NCBI GenBank assembly: GCA_021323695.1
Contig: JAJPKN010000068.1
Location: 62,001 to 126,000 of the forward strand
Length of the DNA stretch: 64,000 bases
Reading direction: 5' to 3'
From: Actinomycetota bacterium
GTDB taxonomy: Bacteria > Actinomycetota > Acidimicrobiia > Acidimicrobiales > Palsa-688
Shown here: positions 43,300-52,426 of the stretch, piece by piece
Position numbering within the stretch: position 1 is the first letter of the stretch
Layout: every line of letters starts with the position of its first letter
Notes under the pieces: model-generated
Database searches by the model: none
The model's input: only the letters and a program-made list of their open reading frames with translations
Told to the model about the DNA's origin: nothing
Position numbers and translations under genes: made by a program

Positions 43300-43728
43300 T
43301 CACTGGAGCACGGCAGCGCGCAGCTCGGCGACCAATGCGGGAGTGAGCAGGGCCCCGATCTTTTCCAGCAGCAGGTTCGTCTGGTAACCGACCAGGCCGA
43401 TGTCACAGCCGGCGTTGGCTACGACCCCGAGGCTGGAGCCATCGGAGATCAGCGAGATGAACAGGTAGCCGCCGTCCATGGCGATGACGACCTGGTGGAC
43501 GGGTTCCCAGCCGAAGGCTTTGGCCGCCCCCCGGGCCAGGCCCACCGTGCCCGAGATGATAGCGGCCACTCGTTCGGCACCGGCGCGGTCCAAGGTGTGC
43601 GACATGGCCATCAGCAGGCCGTCCGAGGACACGGCCACCGCGTCGCACACCCCGGCGCTGGTGGTCACGAAGTTGTCTAGCAGCCAGTTGAAATTGGCTG
43701 CCTCCTTGCTTAGCGCAGCTGTGGCCAT
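43300..43728 (-). CDS. cvnB: conservon roadblock/LC7 protein (CvnB)
   Basis: A 142-residue roadblock/LC7 protein (LDNFVTTSAGVCDAVAVSSD, GTVGLARGAAKAFGWE, VIAMDGGYLFISLISDGSSL), the family of MglB-type GTPase regulators. Its ATG overlaps the cvnA stop (TAATG), with AAAGGA upstream. In conservons CvnB contacts both the sensor kinase and the GTPase; that role is from family knowledge. Confidence 0.93.
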   Translation of the reverse strand: MATAALSKEAANFNWLLDNFVTTSAGVCDAVAVSSDGLLMAMSHTLDRAGAERVAAIISGTVGLARGAAKAFGWEPVHQVVIAMDGGYLFISLISDGSSLGVVANAGCDIGLVGYQTNLLLEKIGALLTPALVAELRAAVLQ

Positions 43729-46700
43729 TAGTCCTTTTGCTCCTTGTCGGCACGGCTTTGAGAAGTGGTGGCAGAACGGCTTTCGGAAGTGGTGGCGGAC
43801 AGGTACTGAGACAGGGCCCCGGCCAGCCCCATCGGGTTGGCTGTGGCGGTGGTCGTAGTTGGGGTGGGGCGCCGGAGAGAGCTGTCCTGGTCGGCCAGTG
43901 ACGCCCCCGGGACGCGCCGGGTGAGCTTGCGCAGCCCGGCTGCGGTGGCGGCAGCCTGCACGGCGGGGCGGAGCGAGCTGGGCCCCGTTCCCGCCGGGGC
44001 GGTGGCCGTGGGAGCCTCGGGCGGGGTGCGGTAGGAGGTGGCAGGAGCCTCGGGCGAGGTGCGGTAGGAGGTGGCCCCGGCGGGGCCCATGCTGCTTGCC
44101 CCGGCGAGGCTCGGCCCGTGGGCGCTCAGGTCCGGCACCGAGCTGAGGCCTACCAAGGGCCGGTCTTCGCCCGCCCTGGAGGCTCCGGCCGCTCCCAGGG
44201 TGCCGTTGGGGCCGGCAACAGGGCCGGCGCCGACGGGCTGGGTTGACCCGAGCGGCTGGGTTGCCCCGACGGGACGGGTTGCCCCGAGCGGCGAGGCTGG
44301 CGCAGCGCCGGCCATCTCGGGCGTCGGCGTGCCCCAGCTGATGGCCCAGACCTTGGACCAGTCCAGGGTGCCCTCGCCACTTGGCCCGGAGGAGGAGGTG
44401 GGGCTGGCTACTGCCTGCTCGGCACCGGCCGGCTCGGCACCCGCCTCGGCCCGAGCGGCTTGCGCTGTGTCCTCCTCAGGCTCGGTAATGGCCTCAGGCT
44501 CAGTGCCAACCCCTGCCTCCCCGGGCAGCTCAGCAGGCTGGTCCTCGCGCTCGAAGTCGACGGCCGTGTAGGCAAGGTCGGACCAGCTGCGGGGGAGGTC
44601 ATGGTCGGGGGGCTGCTGGGTGGCGGTGGCCGCCGGCCGGGCACCTTCGGCGGTGGCAGCGGCCGGCGCTGCTTCGGCCCAGGTGTCCTCGGCCGGTACT
44701 TCGGCTGCCTGGGCCTCGGCAGCTGGAGGCTCGAGGTAGGCGAAGGGCTCGGCCTCAGGTGCCCCGGCACTCATGGGGGCAGTGGCCCCAACGGTGCCGA
44801 CCGTCTCCGGTTCGGCCGCCTCCAGTTCGTCACCGTCGGGCTCGGGCTGCACGTCGGCTGGCTGGGCGGGTGCCGGAGCAGGGGCGACGGAACCCGTGGG
44901 CCCAGCTGCTCCAGCCGGTGAGAGGTGGTGACTGGCCTCGGCGGAGAGGTCGGGCACTGGCTCCTCGAGCAAGGAGGCGGGTACCTTCACCCGGGCCACC
45001 AGGCCGCCCGACTGAGCCTTTTGCAGTGAGATGACGATGCCCAGGTTGGACGCCAGGCGGCCGGCGACGAAGTGCCCCAAGTACCGGCCGGGTACGGCGT
45101 CGGCGGCGCCCTCGCCCCGCAGGCGGGCATTGGCCACCTGCAGGTCTTCGGGGGACATGCCGATGCCGGCGTCTACGATGGCGATCACGTAGCCCTCGTC
45201 GAGCAGGCGCCCATAGACGTCCACCGGGGACGCGGGCGGGGAGAACTGGAGGGCGTTTTCCATGAGCTCGGCCAAGATGTGCACCAAGTCGGTGGTGGCC
45301 GGACCGGTGACCAGGGCGTGGTCGAAGTGGTGGAGGCGCAGGCGCTGGTAGTCCTCGACCTCGGCCGATGCGGCCCGCACCACGTCCATGGCTGCCACCG
45401 GCGCGCTCCAGGGGCGGGCCGGGCCGCTGCCCGCCAGGATGAGCAGCGACTCCGCGTTGCGCCGCATACGAGTGGCGAGGTGGTCGAGGCGGAACAGGTC
45501 CTCGAGCGACTCGGGGTCGGCCTCCTTCAGCTCGATCTCACTTATGTACTCGAGCTGGCGGGTGACGAGGTTCTGGTTGCGCCGGCCGAGGTTCACGAAC
45601 GCCTGCGCCAGGTTGCGCCGCAGGGACGCCTGGCCGCCCGCCAGCTCGAGGGCTGTCCGTTGGACGGCGTCGAGCGCCCTGGCCACTTCAGCCACTTCGT
45701 CCCCGCCCGCCACGTCGACGGGTGGGGCATAGGTGACCTCGTTGCCCTGGAGGATGGACTGGACCGCGGCGGGGAGGTCCTCGCTGGCCAGTTTTTCTGC
45801 TTGGCGGGCGAGCTGGGCCAGCGGCTGGGAGATGGAGCGGCTGACCAGGACCAGCAGGACGAGGCCGAGCAGGGCGGCGGCCAGCGTGGCCGCCCCGAGC
45901 TCCTCAGCTTTGGCCACTGCCGCGTTGTGCAGCTGTGCAGCACGCTTGGCCACCACAGCTGCGATGGCGCGGTCGCCCACGGCCACGAGGTTGCCGGGCT
46001 GCAACGCCTGGGAGCTGGCGGGGCCAGCGCCGGTATTTGGGATCCCGGGTGCCGAGTCGGTGAAGGCACCGAGGATGGCGGGGAGCAGGGGGGTGGTCCC
46101 CTGCTGGACCATGAGCACGCCTTCGGTCTGCAAGGACTCGCCGACGGTGCTGGACGACAGGGTGTTGACGGCGTTGGCGTAGGGCCCGCTGGCCAGGTCG
46201 GCGAGCCGCTGGGCAAGGGCCTGTTCGGCGCCGAAGTCCTGGGTGGCCTGGTCGGCGGCCTGCGCCAGGGCAGCCCCGGGAGGGCTCCAGGCGGCGACGA
46301 TGAGGTCCTGGACCACTGCCCAGTCGGCCTCAGCCTTGTCCAGGCTGGCGTTGAGCACCTCGACCCCGGTGCGCAGGGTTGGGTCGCTGACCTGGAGGGG
46401 CACCGTTGACGCGGCCCCTATGAGGATGCCGACCATCGACGTGTAGCTCCGGAACACGTCGGTCTCCAACCTCTGGGGGTCGCTCACCGAGCCGTGGCCC
46501 AGGCCCTGCCACAGCCTGCGGGCCGGGACCAGGTACTCCTTGATCGTGGCGATGGCGTTTTGGTAGTCGCTTTTGGCCTGGCTCCCGGCGCGCTCCACCG
46601 AGCTCTCGAACTGGGCGATGCTCTGGTCAGTGGCCAGCTCTATGGAGGCCGCCGGCCCGCCCAGGCCAGCGGTGGCGGGGGTGATGCCGCGCAACCCGGC

Positions 46701-46943
46701 AGGAAGGCCGGTGGCCGCGCTCAGGACAGACAAAATCGCTTCCTCGCGTTCGTTTTGCAGTGCCTGGACGACGCCTCCTGGCCCCACCGAGGTGGTGGCC
46801 AGGGCGCTCTGGCGGTCAACGCTGTTGACCTGGGAGATGCTGGAGATGGCTCCCAGTGCCGCCACGGCCACCAGGACCACCAAGGGGACGGCAAAGGCAA
46901 CCGCTAGCTTCGTTCGGATTCGCCGGAACCGGGACAATTCCAC
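43728..46943 (-). CDS. cvnA: conservon sensor histidine-kinase-like protein (CvnA)
   Basis: A 1071-residue membrane sensor. Helix 1 lies at about 12-33 (LAVAFAVPLVVLVAVAALGA), a nitrate-sensor-like extracytoplasmic domain follows to about 340, then helix 2 (ATLAAALLGLVLLVLVSRSI) and a HAMP-like linker. The HATPase domain has ELMENALQFSPP (N-box) and VDAGIGMSPEDL (G-box). No obvious phosphoacceptor His box is seen, as is usual for CvnA. The last 400 residues are a low-complexity Ala/Pro/Glu/Thr tail with repeats such as RPVGATQPLGSTQPVG. GTG follows AGAGGTAA closely. It leads the operon; its promoter should lie in 46944-47104. Confidence 0.93.
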   Translation of the reverse strand: MELSRFRRIRTKLAVAFAVPLVVLVAVAALGAISSISQVNSVDRQSALATTSVGPGGVVQALQNEREEAILSVLSAATGLPAGLRGITPATAGLGGPAASIELATDQSIAQFESSVERAGSQAKSDYQNAIATIKEYLVPARRLWQGLGHGSVSDPQRLETDVFRSYTSMVGILIGAASTVPLQVSDPTLRTGVEVLNASLDKAEADWAVVQDLIVAAWSPPGAALAQAADQATQDFGAEQALAQRLADLASGPYANAVNTLSSSTVGESLQTEGVLMVQQGTTPLLPAILGAFTDSAPGIPNTGAGPASSQALQPGNLVAVGDRAIAAVVAKRAAQLHNAAVAKAEELGAATLAAALLGLVLLVLVSRSISQPLAQLARQAEKLASEDLPAAVQSILQGNEVTYAPPVDVAGGDEVAEVARALDAVQRTALELAGGQASLRRNLAQAFVNLGRRNQNLVTRQLEYISEIELKEADPESLEDLFRLDHLATRMRRNAESLLILAGSGPARPWSAPVAAMDVVRAASAEVEDYQRLRLHHFDHALVTGPATTDLVHILAELMENALQFSPPASPVDVYGRLLDEGYVIAIVDAGIGMSPEDLQVANARLRGEGAADAVPGRYLGHFVAGRLASNLGIVISLQKAQSGGLVARVKVPASLLEEPVPDLSAEASHHLSPAGAAGPTGSVAPAPAPAQPADVQPEPDGDELEAAEPETVGTVGATAPMSAGAPEAEPFAYLEPPAAEAQAAEVPAEDTWAEAAPAAATAEGARPAATATQQPPDHDLPRSWSDLAYTAVDFEREDQPAELPGEAGVGTEPEAITEPEEDTAQAARAEAGAEPAGAEQAVASPTSSSGPSGEGTLDWSKVWAISWGTPTPEMAGAAPASPLGATRPVGATQPLGSTQPVGAGPVAGPNGTLGAAGASRAGEDRPLVGLSSVPDLSAHGPSLAGASSMGPAGATSYRTSPEAPATSYRTPPEAPTATAPAGTGPSSLRPAVQAAATAAGLRKLTRRVPGASLADQDSSLRRPTPTTTTATANPMGLAGALSQYLSATTSESRSATTSQSRADKEQKD

Positions 46944-47104
46944 TTACCTCTTTCGTCGTGGCCCAAAGCGAGCGTCTTCAGCTCGGACGGTAGGGGAGGA
47001 GGGACCCCGGCGCCTGGGCACGGGGAGGCCCCTGGGGTCGGGCGGCCGTTAGCTCGGGGCCTGGCCCGGGGCAAAGGGTGGTCCTCAACGCTGGGCGCCG
47101 CCTT

Positions 47105-48277
47105 TCAACGCGGCCCATCGCCGACCAGCACGGGTTTTTGGTCACGGGTGCTGGACACGGTGCTCACCGCGCCCTCGTCGTGGGGGAGGCTGATCGCCCA
47201 GCTGAGCAGGTCAGGGTCCTCGGTCAGGTACACGACCTGGCACCCCCGCCCAGCCAGGGCCTTGACCAAGGTGGTGGCGCCGTCGGGCCCAAAACGGCTG
47301 AAGGCGTCATCGGCGAAGACGACTTCGTCCGAGGTGAACAGGTCGCTCCCGACCCAGCGGCCAGCGGTGTCCAGATGGTCGAGGACGGGAGGGCCGGCAG
47401 AGACCATGGCGTCGAGGTCCCGCTGGGCCTGTTCCAAGCGGGCCCGGGTGGCGTGCTCCACACCTTTGGCCTCGGCCGCGGCCTCTTCGGCCGTGGCCTG
47501 GGCCTGAGCCAGGCGGTCCCGGAAGTCGTCCAGCAGCCCAGGCAGGGGGACGCCATCGCCCCACGGAGGCGGCCCCCCGCTCAAGGTCTCCATGCCGGCG
47601 AGGAGCGCTTGGTGCGTCTGGCTCAGGGCTTCGGAGGCCTGCTGGGCAGTTGCCCGGGCGGCTTGCAGGTCCTCGTCGGCCTGCTGCACGGCATCTCGGC
47701 GCTCCGCCTCGGCCTTGGCCAAGGCGGCCTGGAGGGCCAAGGCTTGCTGGACCACGGCCTCGGGCACCCCGCGCTTGCCCCGGCCGTTGCGGGCCTGTTC
47801 CAGCGATGCGGTGGCCGTGTGGCGCTGGCCCAGGATCCTTTCCAGTTCTCCTAGGGCGGCGGTCAACGAGCGTGCCGCTTCTGCCTCGGCGTGGACGGCG
47901 GCCTCGAAGGCCTCGTCGGCCGCGCTCAGGCGGGTGGCCAAGTCGTGGAAACGACTGGCATCAGTAGTGGCCACGGCTGCCTCGCGCGCCGCCCGGGTGT
48001 TGGCCGCGATTGCTTCTTGGATGTCGTGTTCGGCCTGAGCCACCTTCTCGCGCTGGCTTTCGACCGCGGCCTGGTGCTGGTTGGCCACCCAGATGGCAGC
48101 GCGCTTCAGCTCCTCGTCCAAGTCCGTGCTCCGCAGGACGGTACAGTTCTTGGTCCGGGCTGCAGCCGAAGTCACCAGGGCGCGGGCCTCGGGCTTGGCG
48201 GCGACCACCGTGATGGCGGGGTGCAAGCCCCGGATGAGCACGGCTCCACCTGTGTCGCGGACCTCTTCCAAATGCAC
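47105..48277 (-). CDS. coiled-coil protein with SMC/ABC-like C-terminus, probably truncated
   Basis: About 390 residues. A small N-terminal globular part (HLEEVRDTGGAVLIRGLH) is followed by roughly 250 residues of Ala/Glu/Gln/Arg-rich coiled coil. The C-terminus has DEVVFADDAFSRFGPDGATT and QVVYLTEDPDLLSWAISL, which resembles the Walker B/D-loop half of SMC- and RecN-like ATPases. No Walker A motif is present in this frame, so it is either a truncated ATPase or a degenerate homologue. The GTG at 48277 has GGAG six bases upstream. A protein-like stretch in another frame just upstream (48172-48399) may be its displaced N-terminus. Function unknown. Confidence 0.6.
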   Translation of the reverse strand: MHLEEVRDTGGAVLIRGLHPAITVVAAKPEARALVTSAAARTKNCTVLRSTDLDEELKRAAIWVANQHQAAVESQREKVAQAEHDIQEAIAANTRAAREAAVATTDASRFHDLATRLSAADEAFEAAVHAEAEAARSLTAALGELERILGQRHTATASLEQARNGRGKRGVPEAVVQQALALQAALAKAEAERRDAVQQADEDLQAARATAQQASEALSQTHQALLAGMETLSGGPPPWGDGVPLPGLLDDFRDRLAQAQATAEEAAAEAKGVEHATRARLEQAQRDLDAMVSAGPPVLDHLDTAGRWVGSDLFTSDEVVFADDAFSRFGPDGATTLVKALAGRGCQVVYLTEDPDLLSWAISLPHDEGAVSTVSSTRDQKPVLVGDGPR

Positions 48278-48399
48278 CTGGCACTCCGTTGTGTAGAGCT
48301 CGTCCCCCAGCCCTCCGGGCTGACCTGCTCCGGCCGGCTTCTGTTCGGGCGGGTGACCTCGTGGTTGTAGTCGGCTGGGAAGAGGGCGAACTTGAGCAT
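48172..48399 (-). pseudogene. possible out-of-frame N-terminus of the coiled-coil gene
   Basis: The reverse frame from ATG 48399 starts MLKFALFPADYNHEVTRP, which looks like real protein. It loses that character near the G5 run at 48303-48307, where the 47105 frame begins to look coding (ELYTTECQVHL). One single-base change there would join them. This is a reading of the sequence, with no homologue to confirm it. Confidence 0.35.
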
Positions 48400-48652
48400 T
48401 GCCACCTGGCGGTGGCGCTGGTTGCGCGCGGCCGCCACGACAGGCGTGGGGGGCGGGCGCGCCTGGTGCTCGAGGCTCCCGGGCCCCCTGGTGAGCCAGT
48501 CGTAAGGTGGCGGGCGCCTGCGCCGGGGACTGGAGGCAGGCCGTGTGCTGAAAGAGGGGCCTGCCCCCTTCGTGACAGCGGCTAGCTTGCACGTTTCGTT
48601 GGCAACTCGTTAGCTTTTGACGAAAATCAACGCGAAACCGCGGCACCGCGGT

Positions 48653-48658
48653 TATGAT
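48653..48658 (+). promoter_or_regulatory. putative -10 element of the rloA/rloB pair
   Basis: TATGAT, close to consensus, ends six bases before GTG 48665, giving a probable leaderless start. The region upstream (48600-48650) is unusually AT-rich for this genome. TTGACG at 48617 is 30 bases away, too far for a normal -35. Confidence 0.5.
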
Positions 48659-48664
48659 GCTCGC

Positions 48665-49971
48665 GTGCTGCTGAGGTTCGAGGTGTCCAACCACCGGTCG
48701 GTACTGGAGCCAGTCGAGCTGTCGATGGTCGCCGTGGACAAGGACCGGCCCGCGGCTCGCGCCTTCCCCGGGCTCAGCGAACGCGTGCTGTCGGTCGCCG
48801 GGATCTACGGGCCGAACGCCTCCGGCAAGTCGAACGTCCTCCACGCCATGACCTGGCTGTCAGCGGCTGTCGGGATGTCGCTCAGGACCTGGGAGCGAGC
48901 CGTACCGCGCGAGCCGTTCAAGTTCGGCCCTGGGCCAGCCAGGCCCTCGACCTATGAAATCGAGATGGTCGTAAGGGGCGTCCGCTATGCCTACCACCTC
49001 GAGGTCGAGGACGCCTCCGTGGTCTTCGAGGGCCTCTACAGCTACCCGCAGCGGCGCCGGCGGGTACTGTTCGAGCGGGAGGGCCTAGCTCTTCGTTTCC
49101 GGAGGGGGCTTGGGCCCTTGGCTGCCACCAAGGAGCTGCTGACCCCGACCACTCTGGCACTGTCGGCGGCCATGCGCTTTGACGAGGGGGATGTCCGGGC
49201 CTTCGGCCGGGCTATCGCCAGGGCGAGCACCCTCGGGCCCCGGGGGCGGTACGGGTGGCGGGGGCTCCCCTTGTACCGAGGAACGCCTACCGAGGTGCTG
49301 TTCGACGACAGGTACCTGCCATGGCGGGGGGGGGCACACCCTCGCAGGCGTCCCAATTGGCTGGCAGCGAGCCAACAGCCTCTAGTAGCCGCGAGCTTGC
49401 TTTGGCTCTACTGCGGCTCGCCGACCCGGGGATCGACCAGGTGCGCCTTGACGAGGAACAGTTAGAAGCCGTCCGTGGCCCGGAAGGGCCGTTACGGGCG
49501 CCGAGGGTTCAGTTGAGGTTCGTCCACCGGGCGGGCAACGAGGACCTCCCCTTCGACATCGACGAGGAATCAGCCGGTACCCAGGTGTGGTTCTCGGTCA
49601 TCGGGCCAACCCTGGACGCCTTGCAGAGGGGCCAGCTGCTCCTCTTGGACGAGATCGACGCCAGCCTCCACCCCAGGCTGTCTGCCCAACTGGTCGAGCT
49701 CTTCCAAGACCCGGAGTCCAACCCGCACGGAGGGCAGCTCGTCTTCACCACCCACGACACCAGCCTCCTCAACCACCTCAACCGGGACGAGGTCTGGCTG
49801 ACCGAAAAGGGCGAAGACGGCATGACGACGCTTACCGCCTTGGCGGAGTTCGGCGGTGACAAAGTCCGTCGGTCGTTGAACCTGGAGCGGGCTTACCTCC
49901 AGGGCAGGTTCGGTGCAGTGCCCGATGTCGACCAGTTCACCGTCCGCAAGGCCCTCGGCTTGGCGTGCTGA
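48665..49971 (+). pseudogene. AAA ATPase of RloA/AbiLi type, frame broken at a G9 tract
   Basis: This encodes an OLD/ABC-like ATPase in two frames. The first part (48665 to about 49330) starts VLLRFEVSNHRSVLEPVELS and has Walker A GIYGPNASGKSNVLHAM near residue 50. The second part (about 49335-49971) continues with ALALLRLADPGID, DIDEESAGTQVWF, Walker B QLLLLDEIDASLHP and VFTTHDTSLLN. The break falls at nine G (49326-49334); ten or seven G would restore one reading frame of about 435 codons. It overlaps the RloB-like gene by seven bases. RloA/RloB pairs (AbiLi/AbiLii) are abortive-infection type anti-phage systems. Either a decayed gene or a switchable one. Confidence 0.8.
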
Positions 49972-50683
49972 CCAGGCCTCCAGAGGCAATAGCCGTGCCT
50001 TCAGCAGCGCCTCGGAGAAGTTCGGTGCCCGCCGGCCAGCGGGCCACCGGGAGACGGGCGCTCGCACACCGTGTGGCCACCCGCCGCCCCCGGAAGACCA
50101 TCTGGGTGTTTTGCGAGGGCGTGAGGACTGAGCCCGAGTACCTCGAAGCGCTGAAGCGCCAGAAGGCAGTACGGGATGTGGCCGCTGTCGATGTCCGCAT
50201 TGTTCCTGGCCGCGGCAGCCCGGTCCCCGTAGCGCTCGTGGACCGAGCAGTCAGCGCCCGGAGCCGAGCCTGCGGGGAAGAGGCCGAGGTCGACGAGGTC
50301 TGGTGCGTCTTCGACGTGGAGCAGCCACAAAGTCACCCGCGCTTGGTCGAAGCGGCGAACAGGCCCGTCGCGGGGGCGTCAAGGTAGCCGTCTCCAACCC
50401 TTGCTTTGAACTGTGGCTCGTCCTGCATTTCCGGGACCAGAGCGCTGGGCTGACCACGGACCAGGCCAGGAGGCTGCGCAGCCGGCTTGATGGCTCCGGT
50501 GACAAGGGCCTCGACCCGGCCAAGTACATGCCCCACGCTGAGGAGGCCGCTCGGCGCGCGGCCGAGCTGGACGAGGTGCACCGCCGGAACGGTAAGAGCT
50601 TCCCCCAGGACAACCCCTCGTCGGGGATGCACCGGCTACTTGCCGCAGTAGGGGCGTACCGAGCCTCGGGCCCTGAGCAGTGA
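49965..50683 (+). pseudogene. RloB/AbiLii-like protein, one-base frameshift
   Basis: RloB family, partner of the RloA-type ATPase. The first frame, from GTG 49965, has TIWVFCEGVRTEPEYLEALK and VDEVWCVFDVEQPQSHPRLV, then stops at 50387. The other frame carries GGVKVAVSNPCFELWLVLHF and continues to 50683. Adding one C after 50360 (AACAG to AACCAG) would give HPRLVEAANQARRGGVKVAV and an intact protein of about 239 residues, near family size. The change is not in a homopolymer, so simple run-length error is less likely. As read, the gene is broken before its conserved core. Confidence 0.8.
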
Positions 50684-50720
50684 GCACCCTCCCCAGGTCC
50701 TCTGCCCAGCAGCCCCGGCG

Positions 50721-50835
50721 GCCGTGACGCAATAGGCTCAGCGGCACTGGGTACGCTACGGTGCCGGACGAGGAGGACGGACATGGCTCGGGACGAACCC
50801 CCGCCACGAGGCGGCCTCACGGTGGTGCCCGGGGG
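50721..50835 (+). repeat. duplicated promoter/5' coding segment, copy 1
   Basis: The first 19 bases (50721-50739) match 53009-53027 exactly, and similarity continues through the -10-like TACGCT (50752), the GGAGGACGG ribosome-binding region, the ATG and about 15 codons of aroQ. The partner lies in front of the Gfo/Idh/MocA gene. Confidence 0.9.
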
Positions 50836-51352
50836 TGGGGCGCCCGAAGCCGGTGCCGGCCGGCGAGCCGGCGAAGCCGAGGCCCTGCCCCGCCGCCTGG
50901 TGCTGCTGCTGTCGGGGCCCAACCTGGGTGCCCTGGGCCAGCGCCAGCCGGAGATCTACGGCCACGACACCTTGGCCGACCATGTCCAGCGGGCCACGTG
51001 GGCGGCGGCCGAGCACGACCTGGCGGTCGAGCACGTGCAATCGGACTACGAAGGTGCGCTCGTGGAGGCCGTCTTGGGGGCGAGGGGCCGGGCGGCCGCC
51101 ATCGTGGTCAACCCGGGGGCCCTGACCCACTACTCATGGGCGCTCAGCGATGCCCTGGCCTGCTTTTCCGGCCCCGTGGTCGAACTGCACCTGTCCAACC
51201 CGGGGCGCCGGGAGCATTGGCGCCGGCGCTCGGTGCTGAGCGGGGTAGCCACGGGCGTGATCGCTGGTTTCGGCGGCGAAGGCTACCGCCTGGCTATCGA
51301 AGCGGTGGCCGCCTTGCTGCGCTCTGGTGCCCCCAGTGACGCGCGTCGTTGA
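50783..51352 (+). CDS. aroQ: 3-dehydroquinate dehydratase, type II
   Basis: AroQ dehydrates 3-dehydroquinate to 3-dehydroshikimate. The conserved core begins at about residue 40: LLLSGPNLGALGQRQPEIYG (with the catalytic Tyr), IVVNPGALTHYSWALSDAL, VELHLSNPGRREHWR. The first 38 residues are Gly/Pro-rich and come from the duplicated 5' segment shared with the gene at 53089. ATG 50783 has GGAGGA upstream. In many Actinobacteria aroQ follows aroB directly; here 12 kb of accessory genes separate them. The next gene overlaps its end by 26 bases. Confidence 0.94.
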   Translation: MARDEPPPRGGLTVVPGGGAPEAGAGRRAGEAEALPRRLVLLLSGPNLGALGQRQPEIYGHDTLADHVQRATWAAAEHDLAVEHVQSDYEGALVEAVLGARGRAAAIVVNPGALTHYSWALSDALACFSGPVVELHLSNPGRREHWRRRSVLSGVATGVIAGFGGEGYRLAIEAVAALLRSGAPSDARR

Positions 51353-52229
51353 ACCGCCGGAGGCACCCCTGCGCCTGGCCTACAGCAACCTTGCCTGCCC
51401 GGAGTGGAGCTTCGAGCGCTGCGTGGAGGCAGTGGGGGAGTACGGTTTCGATGGCTTGGAGGTCCGCCTGTTCGACGGTGAGGTGGTCAGCGCCGGGCTG
51501 AGCGAGGCGTCCCGGCGCCGGGCCGATGCCTGCCTGCGCGAGAGCGGCGTCCCGGTGGCCGCCTTGGACACCTCCTTGACCGTGACCACTGAGGACCGGG
51601 GCCGGTTCCTGGCCGAGCTGGAGGACCTGGCCGGCCTGGCTGAACGTTGGGGGGCCCCACTGCTGCGCCTGTTCGGGGGTAGGTTGCCGGCTTCGTCCCC
51701 GGCCCGGGAAGAGGCCCTGGAGGCCGCGGCAGCGTTGCTGCGCTCGGCGGCGGCGGTGGCCGAGCGCCACAGGGTACGGCTGGCCGTCGAGACCCACGAC
51801 GATTTTTCCAGTGCCTACACGCTGGCCGAGCTGTTGGACCGGGCCGGCGGGGTGGCCGGGGCGGTCTACGACTCGCACCACCCGCACCGGATGGGGGAAA
51901 GCCCAGCCGACGTGCTGGCTGCGCTGGGCCCGCGGGTCTGGCACGTGCAGGTGAAAGATGCCCGGCGCCGCCCAGCCCCCCCGTCCGCACCGGCCGAGGG
52001 CGCCACGGACCCTGCCGCCGGCCTGGGCCAGGACGAGTGGGAGCTGGTGGACCTAGGACAGGGAGAAGTACCGGTGCGGGTGCTGCTCGGCCTGCTGAAA
52101 GCGACCGGCTACCGGGGCTGGGTCTCGCTCGAGTACGAGAAGAAATGGCACCCGGAGCTGGCCGCCCCCGAGGAGGCGTTGCCCCGCCAGCGCCAGCGGC
52201 TGGCCGAGTGGCTCCAGGCCCTGCCATGA
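51327..52229 (+). CDS. sugar phosphate isomerase/epimerase-like TIM-barrel protein
   Basis: A 300-residue protein of the xylose-isomerase-like TIM-barrel family. Recognisable strands and metal-site segments are LAYSNLACPEWSFERC, GLEVRLFDGE, LRLFGGRLP, LAVETHDDFSSA, AVYDSHHPHRMGE, VWHVQVKDA and VSLEYEKKWHPEL, holding the Glu, Asp, His, Glu metal ligands. Substrate unknown. Because aroQ is upstream, 3-dehydroshikimate dehydratase (a member of this superfamily) is one possibility; an inositol- or sugar-acid isomerase working with the downstream Gfo/Idh/MocA gene is another. The start at 51327 overlaps aroQ by 26 bases and is uncertain. Bases 52230-52426 after it show nothing. Confidence 0.8.
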   Translation: MPPVTRVVEPPEAPLRLAYSNLACPEWSFERCVEAVGEYGFDGLEVRLFDGEVVSAGLSEASRRRADACLRESGVPVAALDTSLTVTTEDRGRFLAELEDLAGLAERWGAPLLRLFGGRLPASSPAREEALEAAAALLRSAAAVAERHRVRLAVETHDDFSSAYTLAELLDRAGGVAGAVYDSHHPHRMGESPADVLAALGPRVWHVQVKDARRRPAPPSAPAEGATDPAAGLGQDEWELVDLGQGEVPVRVLLGLLKATGYRGWVSLEYEKKWHPELAAPEEALPRQRQRLAEWLQALP

Positions 52230-52426
52230 CCGCCGTCGCCGTTGGTGGGGCCGGTGCCCCCACCATCGCCGACGGGCCTCGGCGCCTCTGAGAGCGGCCT
52301 TCTGGGCCGTTCTCGAAGTGGGGACGACGTCATGAACGCTAGGTACCCACAGCTTGAGCAGCCTGCGGAGCGATTGGCGGCGGGGCGCCCAGCGGCTCAC
52401 GTCCCTGGGTGCGCGGCCGGGAGCCC

